Shown: positions 1 through 5,977, counted from the first letter of the stretch. The stretch is DNA of 8,410 nt from Treponema sp. (GCA_031268245.1 JAIRXN010000182.1:1-8410); one strand, 5' to 3'. The notes: generated by a model from the letters alone, not told the origin. Numbers and translations are program-made.

Positions 1-108
1 AAACATTTCAAAGATATTCCCGGTATACATTATTTTCAGAAAACACAGTAGGGCGGTCCCTTATTATAGTACTCCCATGGGCAACGGGAAAAAAGGATTA
101 GAAACCCT

Positions 109-195
109 TTAGCCCTCGGCCTGCAATACCAAAGCTCCGTAAGGGGCATCCACATAAAAATGAACGTTCCTCCGATCTCTGGATAATTTCTTCAT
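109..195 (-). CDS. Possible 28-residue small protein or gene remnant, unknown function
   Basis: This short ORF on the minus strand starts at ATG 195-193 and ends at TAA 111-109. It begins MKKLSRDRRN and ends with the residues DAPYGALVLQAEG. The start is preceded by a GGGTGGAGAT stretch that could act as a ribosome site, although the GGAG core sits only about 2 nt from the ATG. The protein has a basic N-terminus followed by an alternating hydrophobic stretch, which reads more like real protein than the overlapping longer frame on the same strand. I do not recognise the family. It could be a genuine small protein, the surviving end of a decayed gene, or chance. Nothing in the neighbourhood indicates a role. 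Confidence 0.3.
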   Translation of the reverse strand: MKKLSRDRRNVHFYVDAPYGALVLQAEG

Positions 196-252
196 ATCTC
201 CACCCGCTAATTCCTGAGGCGGTTGATTTTACTTGCATAAAAGAAAGGCCCG

Positions 253-324
253 ATGCATACTGAGCCCATTGAAAGAAAAGACGAAATACTGGCAAAGCTG
301 TCAAAGTACTGTGAACCGGAATAA
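253..324 (+). CDS. Possible 23-residue leader ORF ahead of the beta-galactosidase gene
   Basis: ATG at 253 is followed by 23 codons, mostly charged and helix-compatible (residues such as IERKDEILAKLSKY), and ends in tandem TAA stops at 322-327. A purine-rich AAGAAAGG lies 4 nt before the start. The stop codons directly abut the ribosome site of the beta-galactosidase gene (326-332), so translation of this ORF could influence initiation of the next gene. An in-frame TAA at 238-240 means it is not the tail of a longer frame. It lacks the runs of one amino acid typical of an attenuator leader peptide. It could equally be chance; no family is recognised. Confidence 0.3.
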   Translation: MHTEPIERKDEILAKLSKYCEPE

Positions 325-325
325 T

Positions 326-332
326 AAGGAGG
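326..332 (+). promoter_or_regulatory. Strong ribosome binding site of the beta-galactosidase gene
   Basis: AAGGAGG is a full Shine-Dalgarno match, 7 nt before ATG 340. It fixes the start codon of the large downstream gene. Confidence 0.85.
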
Positions 333-339
333 CAAGATT

Positions 340-3300
340 ATGAGTAATCCGAGAAACGATTTTCACTACAGGCCGGATTGGCAGAACAGGGATGTTGTAT
401 CCATTAACCGGGAAGACGCTCACACCCGCTGGGGGGCCTGGGAAAACGAAAAACAGGCGGCGGAGTATCGTTACGGTTCTTCAGGCAACATGATGCTTCT
501 TACAGGAACCTGGAGCTTCAGGCTCTGCCGCAATCCTTCCGAGGTTGATGATTTTTACAGGAAGGATTATGACGCTTCAGGGTTTTCCCCTATCACCGTG
601 CCGGGAAACTGGGAAGTTCAGGGTTTTGATAAGCCAATCTACACCAATGTTATCTATCCCTGGAATCTTGAAACCGGAGCCGGGTCTGAAGGTAAAGGTT
701 CCCCTCACGAAGCGGATAAACCATACAGTATTGCTCCATCGGAAGGGAAGGAGAGAGTTCCCAATCCGCCCTATGTTCCCGAAGACTATAACCCCACGGG
801 TTGTTACCGCCGCAGTTTTACTGTTCCTTCAGGCTGGAAGGGGAAAGAGATCTACATCCGCTTTGAAGGCGTAGAAACAGTGTACTATCTCTGGGTCAAC
901 GGCAGGCCCGTGGGCTACTCAGAGGATTCAAAACTTCCTTCGGAATTCAATATCAGTTCCTTTCTTACAGAAGATGAAAACATCCTGGCCCTTGAGGTGA
1001 TCCGTTTTGCAGACAGTACCTACCTTGAGGATCAGGATTACTGGTATCTTTCCGGCATTTACCGGAATGTGTTTCTCATTGCAAAACCGGCTCTGCATAT
1101 TGCAGACTGGAAGATCACCGCGCTGCCGGACTCCCGCGGGAACGGGGAAATTTCCGCGGATGTTACCGTGTCCCGGGAGCCGGGTTTTGCCGGCTGCCGC
1201 ATAGGTCTGGCTCTCTATGACGGCTCGTCCAAATGTGCCGAAGGGGAGGGGAGTGTGGCGGCGGCGGCTCAGTACCGGAACGACACTGTTCCTACAGCCA
1301 ATACGGGCCGGGCGGGCTTTACCGTAAAAAACATCGAGGAATGGTCTCCGGCAAACCCTAAGCTCTACACGGCGGTGATAAGTCTTGTTGACAAAAACGG
1401 TAAAATTCTGGACATAGAGAGTTCCCGTATCGGCTTCAAGCGCATTGAGGTAAAGCATGGAGTGGTTTACCTCAACGGTACGAGGCTTCTCGTTCAGGGG
1501 GTGAACCGGCACGATCACTCTTGGAGGGACGGCCGGGCGGTTCCCGTGGAACACATGAGGGAAGAGATAAAGCAGATGAAGCTGATGAATATAAACGCCG
1601 TCCGTACCTGCCATTATCCCGATACTCCTGACTGGTATGAACTCTGCGATGAGGCGGGAATTCTTCTAATATGCGAGACGGATCTTGAAACCCACGGGGT
1701 CATGGGGCAGCTCAGCCACGATCCCGCCTGGGCAGCCGCATATCTTGAACGGGCGGTACGGATGGTGCAGAACTACAAGAACCATGTTTCAATTTTTTCC
1801 TGGTCCCTGGGAAACGAAAGCGGCGTTGGGGCAAACCATGCGGCCATGTATGGTTTTATCAAAGAGTACGACAAGACCAGGCTCTGCCAGTACGAGGCGG
1901 GGGAACCGGGGAAGAATATTTCCGATGTCCGGGGGAACATGTATGCCCCTGTAGAAAAGATACTAAAGATGCTTGCAGATCCCGAAGATGACAGACCCAT
2001 AATCCTCGTGGAGTATCTCTACCAGATCCGCAATGCGGGCGGCGGCCTTGAACATTTCCTTACCCTGAGTGCCGAATATCCGCGCTTCCAGGGAGGTTTT
2101 GTCTGGGACTGGCAGGATAAGTGCCTCGTAGGCAAAACAAAAGAAGGCAGGGAATTCTTTGCATACGGCGGGGATTTCGACGAGCCTTTTGCGGAAAACA
2201 ATACCCCGCCGTTCAAGTCTTTTTCCGCTCCGCCCTTTATGACAAGTAACGGCGTGGTTCTGCCCGACCTCCGCTGGAAGCCTGTCGCCTTTGAACTCAA
2301 GCAGGCCTACTGCCCCTTAAGAATCAGTAAGCCTGAACGTTTTGCCTGGGAAGCTGAAGCTCCGGCGGATCTCTTTGTATTGAAGCGGGTAAACTGCCTT
2401 GCCGGAGACGGAGAAGGGGAGGCCCTGGAATGCGTGCAAAGAATACGGGAAAACGGAGATGTTATTTCTGAAAAAAATCTGGAACTCCCCCCCCTGAAAG
2501 TCTGGCAGGAAGTCCGGTTCCGTGCGGATCTTTCCTTTGAACGGAAGGCAGGATCGGAGTACACGGTGGAATTCTCCCTCCGCCTGACAAGAGACCTTTT
2601 CTATGCGCCCAAAGGCTATGAAACCGGCTGTTTCCAGTTCTCCGCCGGAAGGGGCCCGGCGGAGGCGAGTCCTGTTTCAAACGGTAGCGATGCTGTTGGG
2701 TCTGAAGGATCAGGCGGTATCACCGTTGAAGAGTCTGACGAAGTCGAAGCCGCGGCTTTTGTCGTTTACGGAGGCGGCCTCCGTTCTTCGATCTCAAAAA
2801 AAACGGGCCTTATTACGGCTCTTGAAAAGGAGGGGAGGCGCTACCTCGTCTCGGGAGCAAAGCCGGCGCTGAATAGGCCCCTTACCGGTCTTGATGCCCG
2901 CCAGGGCTGGGGGTGGTACGATGACTATGAAAAAGTCCGCGCCATGACTCACCATGTAACAGGTTCCCGCCTCTTGAAAGGCTCTTCTCAATGCCGCATC
3001 GAATTTGATTTTTCAGGCCGGACCGAAGCTGCGCTTCCCGTCAAGGGGCTTTTGGCCTATGTCTTCGACGGACAGGGCCGTATTACCGTTGACTACCGCA
3101 TCAAACTGGATGAAGGCTTCAATGCGCTGCCCCGGGTGGGTCTGGAATTCATCCTTCCCCCGGGTTTTGAAGACATTGAGTACTACGGCCGCGGCCCCAT
3201 CGAAAATTATTCCGACAGGAAGCTTGCCGCGGTACTGGGCCGTTACAGTTCCACTGTCGAAAATGAACATTTTCCCTTTGTGCCCCCATCGGAATGCGGA

Positions 3301-3585
3301 GGCCACGAAGAAACCCGCTGGCTCTGCCTTAAAGGGAAAGAGGGAGAAGTACTGCGGATTTCGGGGGACAGACCCTTCCACTTCGATGTTCACCACAGTA
3401 CCGTGGAGGACTACATTGCCGCCGGGCATGATCACGAGATTCCGCGGCTGGAGGAAAGTTTCCTCCATATCGACGCCGCCCATGGCCCCATCGGTTCCAA
3501 CATGGCCTGGAGTTCCGTCATGCCCGGCGCCTACGCCCTTTCCGGCGGGGTCTATGATCTGAGTTTCAGTCTGGAGCTTTTGTAA
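340..3585 (+). CDS. lacZ: Glycoside hydrolase family 2 beta-galactosidase (LacZ type), 1081 aa
   Basis: Cytoplasmic retaining glycosidase, expected to cleave terminal beta-D-galactosides; no signal peptide. The N-terminus (DWQNRDVVSINREDAH, about residues 13-28) is typical of the family. Domain order: sugar-binding jelly roll (about 50-250, with ADSTYLEDQDYW at 224-235), Ig-like domain (about 252-370), TIM barrel (about 372-660), a further Ig-like domain, and the C-terminal beta-sandwich (about 810-1081). Catalytic residues seen are acid/base E493 in SLGNESG, nucleophile E558 in ILVEY, metal-site E450 and H452 in ETDLETHG, H391 in VNRHDH, H425 in CHYP, Y518 and W589. Unusual points are the motif after the nucleophile (EYLYQIRN, where LacZ has EYAHAMGN), a longer loop after GGDF (613-637), and low-complexity inserts near 111-140, 296-327 and 768-805. 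It is about 60 residues longer than E. coli LacZ. No permease or regulator adjoins it. Function as a GH2 galactosidase is likely; exact substrate is uncertain. Confidence 0.93.
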   Translation: MSNPRNDFHYRPDWQNRDVVSINREDAHTRWGAWENEKQAAEYRYGSSGNMMLLTGTWSFRLCRNPSEVDDFYRKDYDASGFSPITVPGNWEVQGFDKPIYTNVIYPWNLETGAGSEGKGSPHEADKPYSIAPSEGKERVPNPPYVPEDYNPTGCYRRSFTVPSGWKGKEIYIRFEGVETVYYLWVNGRPVGYSEDSKLPSEFNISSFLTEDENILALEVIRFADSTYLEDQDYWYLSGIYRNVFLIAKPALHIADWKITALPDSRGNGEISADVTVSREPGFAGCRIGLALYDGSSKCAEGEGSVAAAAQYRNDTVPTANTGRAGFTVKNIEEWSPANPKLYTAVISLVDKNGKILDIESSRIGFKRIEVKHGVVYLNGTRLLVQGVNRHDHSWRDGRAVPVEHMREEIKQMKLMNINAVRTCHYPDTPDWYELCDEAGILLICETDLETHGVMGQLSHDPAWAAAYLERAVRMVQNYKNHVSIFSWSLGNESGVGANHAAMYGFIKEYDKTRLCQYEAGEPGKNISDVRGNMYAPVEKILKMLADPEDDRPIILVEYLYQIRNAGGGLEHFLTLSAEYPRFQGGFVWDWQDKCLVGKTKEGREFFAYGGDFDEPFAENNTPPFKSFSAPPFMTSNGVVLPDLRWKPVAFELKQAYCPLRISKPERFAWEAEAPADLFVLKRVNCLAGDGEGEALECVQRIRENGDVISEKNLELPPLKVWQEVRFRADLSFERKAGSEYTVEFSLRLTRDLFYAPKGYETGCFQFSAGRGPAEASPVSNGSDAVGSEGSGGITVEESDEVEAAAFVVYGGGLRSSISKKTGLITALEKEGRRYLVSGAKPALNRPLTGLDARQGWGWYDDYEKVRAMTHHVTGSRLLKGSSQCRIEFDFSGRTEAALPVKGLLAYVFDGQGRITVDYRIKLDEGFNALPRVGLEFILPPGFEDIEYYGRGPIENYSDRKLAAVLGRYSSTVENEHFPFVPPSECGGHEETRWLCLKGKEGEVLRISGDRPFHFDVHHSTVEDYIAAGHDHEIPRLEESFLHIDAAHGPIGSNMAWSSVMPGAYALSGGVYDLSFSLELL

Positions 3586-3588
3586 TAA

Positions 3589-3637
3589 ACTTGTTCAATA
3601 GACTTGTTCAGTAACCCGGTTGGTTACTGAACAAGTC
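3589..3637. repeat. Perfect 16-bp inverted repeat with an extra direct copy, between convergent genes
   Basis: The arms GACTTGTTCAGTAACC (3601-3616) and GGTTACTGAACAAGTC (3622-3637) are fully complementary around a 5-nt loop CGGTT. A further copy of ACTTGTTCA lies at 3589-3597, exactly 13 nt before the copy at 3602-3610, so two left copies could compete for the same right arm. It begins 4 nt after the beta-galactosidase stop and ends 15 nt before the end of the opposing hydrolase gene, a position suited to a bidirectional terminator. Neither strand has a T-tract after the stem, so it is not a standard rho-independent terminator. It may instead be a dispersed palindromic element or a mRNA-end stabiliser. 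Confidence 0.8.
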
Positions 3638-3652
3638 CAATGAGGGAAGAAT

Positions 3653-4132
3653 TCAGCCTGTGAGTTCTTCCAGGCTGACGGTTTTGGCGAGCTTCTCTAC
3701 AAAGCGGATGTTTTTTCCCGTTCCGCTTGCAATGGCGCCTTTAAGCATAAGGGGCGCAAGATCAAGGTCTTCTGCGCCGCGGAAGGTGGCAAGTACACAA
3801 TATTCGGCGCAGAAGCCCGTAATAACGGGAGTGTCAACATTCTGCGACTGCAGGAATGACAGTAATTCTGTTTTGTTGAAGCTGTTGAGGTAGTGTTTGA
3901 CGATGCGCTTTTCTTCATCCAGGGGCTTAAGCGTATCGATCATTTCAAAGTTGACTTTTCCCGGTGCGGCGTCTTTGCCGTTGTCGTGCTGAATCCACAC
4001 CACCGGGAAACCCCTGCCGCGAAAAAGGGCGGCCGCCTCGTTGATCTTCCCGGCGGCCTTGTCCATGAGACGTTTCTCCCTGCCGCTGTAGGAGGCTTTC
4101 TGCATGTCTATGACGAGCAGGGCGCATTTCAT
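3653..4132 (-). CDS. Isochorismatase-family cysteine hydrolase (nicotinamidase-like), 159 aa
   Basis: A compact single-domain cytoplasmic hydrolase of the isochorismatase/nicotinamidase superfamily, whose members hydrolyse amides or vinyl ethers through a Cys-Lys-Asp triad. The triad is visible: D9 in LLVIDMQ, K79 in IVKHYLNSF, and C112 in GFCAEYCVLAT, the last also matching the usual GxxxxxCVxxT block. The WIQHD stretch (46-50) fits the strand before the active-site loop. The length is short for PncA but normal for small stand-alone members, so the substrate cannot be named. Its ATG lies 2 nt after the stop of the Hsp20 gene, with AAGGAAGG inside the end of that gene serving as ribosome site, so the two are probably co-translated. 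It converges with the beta-galactosidase gene across an inverted repeat. Confidence 0.9.
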   Translation of the reverse strand: MKCALLVIDMQKASYSGREKRLMDKAAGKINEAAALFRGRGFPVVWIQHDNGKDAAPGKVNFEMIDTLKPLDEEKRIVKHYLNSFNKTELLSFLQSQNVDTPVITGFCAEYCVLATFRGAEDLDLAPLMLKGAIASGTGKNIRFVEKLAKTVSLEELTG

Positions 4133-4134
4133 CC

Positions 4135-4701
4135 CTAGACACCTTCCTTGACGATCTCGATCTTGATGCCGTCGTTCTGGTCAGGTTCATCCTTGGGAGG
4201 AATAGTTACCCTGAGGATGCCGTTTTTGAAAACCGCCTTTACCTTCTCCTGTGCGTACTTGTCCAGAGGAGCATAGTACTTCTGTTTTTCAATATTCTTC
4301 ATCTTGAGACGGCGTTTGAAGTAGCGGATATTCTCTTCCGAAGGAAGATCCCGGCTTTCTTCGTCTCCCGCGGGGAGGACTGCGGAAAAAACCATGTAGT
4401 CTCCCTGGAAAGAGAGGCTGATGTTCTTCTCGTCAAAGCCCGCAAGGGCAAATTCGAAGTTGAGCCCCCGATCTCTTGTCATGTAGACGTTCATGGGAGG
4501 ATAGGAATAGTTGGGATAAAAATCGGTGTTTTCGTCGAAGCAGCGGGCAAAGGGGCTGCCGGGCCCGAATGGCCCGTGTTCCCGGAATTCACCATGACCG
4601 TAGTCAAAATTCCTTGAGAATTCATCCTTAAAATCCTGGGCGGCATCGAAGATCTCGTCGAAAATGCTCCCCAGATCCATGTAGGGCCTGTTTCCTTTCA
4701 T
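4135..4701 (-). CDS. Small heat-shock protein (Hsp20 / alpha-crystallin family), 188 aa
   Basis: ATP-independent holdase chaperone that binds unfolding proteins and assembles into oligomers in the cytoplasm. The N-terminal arm (1-67) is rich in Phe, Asp, Gly and Pro, as usual for these proteins. The alpha-crystallin domain spans about 68-168 and carries the diagnostic AVFKNGILRVTIP segment (156-168). The C-terminal tail has an IKIEI sequence (179-183), the I-x-I motif that docks onto neighbouring subunits. The loop in the middle of the domain (about 110-150) is charged and fairly long. The start at 4701 is chosen because AAGGAG lies 5 nt upstream and the protein then begins MKGNRPYMDLGSIFDEIF, typical of Hsp20. 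The frame remains open further upstream, but that part covers the promoter and leader. First gene of a two-gene unit with the cysteine hydrolase. Confidence 0.93.
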   Translation of the reverse strand: MKGNRPYMDLGSIFDEIFDAAQDFKDEFSRNFDYGHGEFREHGPFGPGSPFARCFDENTDFYPNYSYPPMNVYMTRDRGLNFEFALAGFDEKNISLSFQGDYMVFSAVLPAGDEESRDLPSEENIRYFKRRLKMKNIEKQKYYAPLDKYAQEKVKAVFKNGILRVTIPPKDEPDQNDGIKIEIVKEGV

Positions 4702-4706
4702 AATAA

Positions 4707-4742
4707 CTCCTTCCGCATCCTTTACAATTTCTACCGGATGCG
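4707..4742 (-). promoter_or_regulatory. Leader hairpin abutting the Hsp20 ribosome site
   Basis: In the mRNA sense, CGCATCC (4742-4736) and GGATGCG (4720-4714) form a perfect 7-bp stem with a 15-nt loop. The 3' arm ends one base before the Shine-Dalgarno AAGGAG (4712-4707). Small heat-shock genes are often controlled by RNA thermometers in this position. Here, however, the Shine-Dalgarno itself is next to the stem, not clearly inside it, so a thermometer role is only a possibility. Confidence 0.5.
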
Positions 4743-4746
4743 TTTT

Positions 4747-4765
4747 GCCGGCCTTTCGGCCCGGC
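4747..4765 (-). promoter_or_regulatory. GC-rich GAAA-tetraloop hairpin in the Hsp20 leader
   Basis: The mRNA-sense sequence GCCGGGCCGAAAGGCCGGC folds into a 7-bp GC stem with one bulged G and a GAAA tetraloop. It lies upstream of the ribosome-site hairpin. A third, weaker hairpin (GGAGA/TCTCC, 4797-4811) sits close to the predicted transcript start, so the leader of about 110 nt is structured throughout. No T-tract follows, so it is not a terminator. Confidence 0.45.
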
Positions 4766-4819
4766 TGGTTTACAACCTCCCATGCGGGCAGATGTTGGAG
4801 ATATACTCTCCATATAATA

Positions 4820-4849
4820 TATATACACCCTTTTGAAGAAAAAGGTAAA
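4820..4849 (-). promoter_or_regulatory. Probable sigma-70-type promoter of the Hsp20-hydrolase unit
   Basis: On the minus strand TTTACC (4849-4844) and TATATA (4825-4820) are separated by 18 nt, inside an AT-rich stretch that contrasts with the surrounding GC-rich DNA. It lies just beyond the stop of the preceding gene (4862) and gives a leader of about 110 nt. No CIRCE inverted repeat (TTAGCACTC/GAGTGCTAA) is present, so HrcA control is not indicated. Confidence 0.5.
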
Positions 4850-4861
4850 TACTTTTTTTGG

Positions 4862-5119
4862 TTATTTTTTACGGAGAATATACCAGACCCCTGCCGAGGC
4901 AAAGAGAGCCGTCATTCCGCAGGCTGCCTGCAGGGCTTCCGGGGCGTCTGAAACGAGGATGCCCGGGAGGGTATAGCCTGCAATAAAGCCTGCGGCGGGG
5001 ATCAAAAGGGCGGGAAGGCTCCGGAGGAAACCGCTGCGGGAGAGTGACTCCCCTTTCGGATGAAGGCGTTTTTTGCAGTCTGTATTGAGGCAGCCGAAAC
5101 AGGTTTCGATATCCGTCAT
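4862..5119 (-). CDS. Small two-helix membrane protein with N-terminal cysteine motif, RseC/MucC-like
   Basis: An 85-residue predicted inner-membrane protein. The N-terminus carries CFGCLNTDC (C7, C10, C15). Two hydrophobic segments follow (about 31-55 and 61-81), joined by a short loop and ending in RKK. Cysteines followed by two helices resemble RseC/MucC family proteins, which are linked in proteobacteria to sigma-E control and SoxR reduction. Full-length RseC is nearly twice as long and has an extra N-terminal soluble domain that is missing here. Its ATG overlaps the TGA of the YmdB-family gene (ATGA, 5119-5116), strong evidence for real, coupled translation. It is the last gene of the three-gene operon. 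The family assignment is tentative; an unrelated small membrane protein with a metal- or redox-active cysteine cluster is the alternative. Confidence 0.65.
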   Translation of the reverse strand: MTDIETCFGCLNTDCKKRLHPKGESLSRSGFLRSLPALLIPAAGFIAGYTLPGILVSDAPEALQAACGMTALFASAGVWYILRKK

Positions 5120-5970
5120 TCTGCCTCCTCAGCGGATTGTTCCGCTTGTGGGGGCGGGGGAGAGCCCGGCACGGGAAGACGGACGCGCCGGATGGACTTT
5201 GCCTTACCGTTCTCCCCGAGTTCAAGCAAAATCCCTTCAAGCTGAGGCTCCGACCAGACATCCCTTGTCCAGTCGGGAATACCGGAAATGTACTCCTGGA
5301 TGCGGGGGGCGATCTCCGCCCCGCCGATGGAATTGAGGCTTCCGGTACGGCCTGCATCGGTGATTACCGCCGTGCCGCCGGGAAGGATGCGTTCATCGGC
5401 AGTCTGAACCCTGGTGTGGCTGCCCAGAACAGCGGAACAGCGGCCGTCCGCGGCGAGGAAGAGGGTCTGCTTCTCCCCGGTCGCCTGGGCGTGAAAATCC
5501 AGGATGACGTAGGGGGTTTCAAGCCGGAGCCGTTCCAGCAGAGCATTGAGAATCACGAAAGGGTTGTCCCCGTGGATGCGGCTGAAGCCGCTTTGCCCCA
5601 GAAGAACGGCAACCGCGACTTTTGGAGAAGCGGGATTTTTGTTTTCCGGGCCGCCTACCCGGAAGATCCGGGAGCCTGAACCCGGCGCCTGCGGGGAAAG
5701 GTTTTCCGGGCGGAGGACATAGGGCATCTTGTTAATATTTTCCGTGAGATCCTTCTTGTAGAAACAGCATTCGCCGGTTGTTATGACATCCGCTCCCAGC
5801 TTACGCAGATATGCGGCATGATTACGGCCGATACCGTTCCCGCCGGTGACTCCGTCTCCGCAGGCGACGATAAAATCGATGGAATGGTCTTTTTTCAGTA
5901 CGGGAAGCCCCTTTTTGAAGGCATAAAGCCCCGCTTTTCCCAGAATTTCGGCTACATAGAGGATTTTCAT
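5116..5970 (-). CDS. ymdB: YmdB-family (TIGR00282-type) metallophosphoesterase homologue with altered active site, 284 aa
   Basis: Canonical YmdB proteins are di-metal cyclic-nucleotide phosphodiesterases; in Bacillus subtilis YmdB affects biofilm and motility choice. The similarity is clear: MKILYVAEILGKAG at the start, RPEN (87-90), ILDFHAQATGEK (156-167), AVLGSHTRVQTADERILP (180-197) and ITDAGRTG (203-210). Recalled against B. subtilis YmdB, the first 70 residues align without gaps. That alignment shows D8 replaced by E8, E39-N40 by D39-G40, N67-H68 by E67-C68, and the second histidine of THTH (H177) by R187. H160 and H185 are kept. The enzyme may therefore use a different metal site, act on another substrate, or be a non-catalytic binding protein. 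The C-terminal tail (about 266-284) is Pro/Glu/Ala-rich. It starts 7 nt after the TPR gene with only a weak ribosome site, suggesting coupling, and overlaps the next gene by 4 nt. Confidence 0.88.
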   Translation of the reverse strand: MKILYVAEILGKAGLYAFKKGLPVLKKDHSIDFIVACGDGVTGGNGIGRNHAAYLRKLGADVITTGECCFYKKDLTENINKMPYVLRPENLSPQAPGSGSRIFRVGGPENKNPASPKVAVAVLLGQSGFSRIHGDNPFVILNALLERLRLETPYVILDFHAQATGEKQTLFLAADGRCSAVLGSHTRVQTADERILPGGTAVITDAGRTGSLNSIGGAEIAPRIQEYISGIPDWTRDVWSEPQLEGILLELGENGKAKSIRRVRLPVPGSPPPPQAEQSAEEAE

Positions 5971-5977
5971 GAAGAAT

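Larger units (their letters stand above)
1..339. other. Region upstream of the beta-galactosidase gene with no confident gene
   Basis: No long reading frame with convincing protein character spans this stretch. It contains two very short ORFs with plausible ribosome sites, listed separately (109-195 on minus, 253-324 on plus). At the left edge, frame 1 of the plus strand runs open from base 1 to a TAG at 49-51 and could be the tail of an upstream gene. The opposite strand has an ATG at 30-28 reading off the edge. Neither can be judged from so few codons. I found no convincing -35/-10 pair for the beta-galactosidase gene here. Confidence 0.6.

Noticed and set aside
1..68. Gene fragments at the left edge: a plus frame ending at 51 and a minus ATG at 30 with TATAAT at 68-63
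   Set aside because: Too few codons to judge; the minus start has no ribosome site at the right distance and no good -35.
928..1614. 228-codon open frame on the minus strand inside the beta-galactosidase gene
   Set aside because: It is antisense to strongly conserved GH2 domains, has no recognisable motif, and is explained by GC-rich codon bias on the opposite strand.
682..2708. 11-bp exact repeat GGGTCTGAAGG at 682-692 and 2698-2708 in the galactosidase gene
   Set aside because: About one such match is expected by chance in a 3.2-kb gene, and both sites encode similar Gly-Ser-Glu linker residues.
3013..3483. 156-codon minus-strand frame opposite the galactosidase C-terminus
   Set aside because: The plus-strand frame carries clear family sequence here (YYGRGPIENYSDR); the antisense frame shows no domain.
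4700..4860. CIRCE/HrcA operator upstream of Hsp20
   Set aside because: No TTAGCACTC-N9-GAGTGCTAA-like sequence is present.
4702..4902. Longer Hsp20 with 67 extra N-terminal residues
   Set aside because: The extension covers the AT-rich promoter and leader hairpins and overlaps the preceding gene; AAGGAG before the Met at 4701 fits the family start.
5137..5679. 180-codon plus-strand frame opposite the YmdB-family gene
   Set aside because: It is antisense to conserved motifs of a recognised family, with no plausible protein features.
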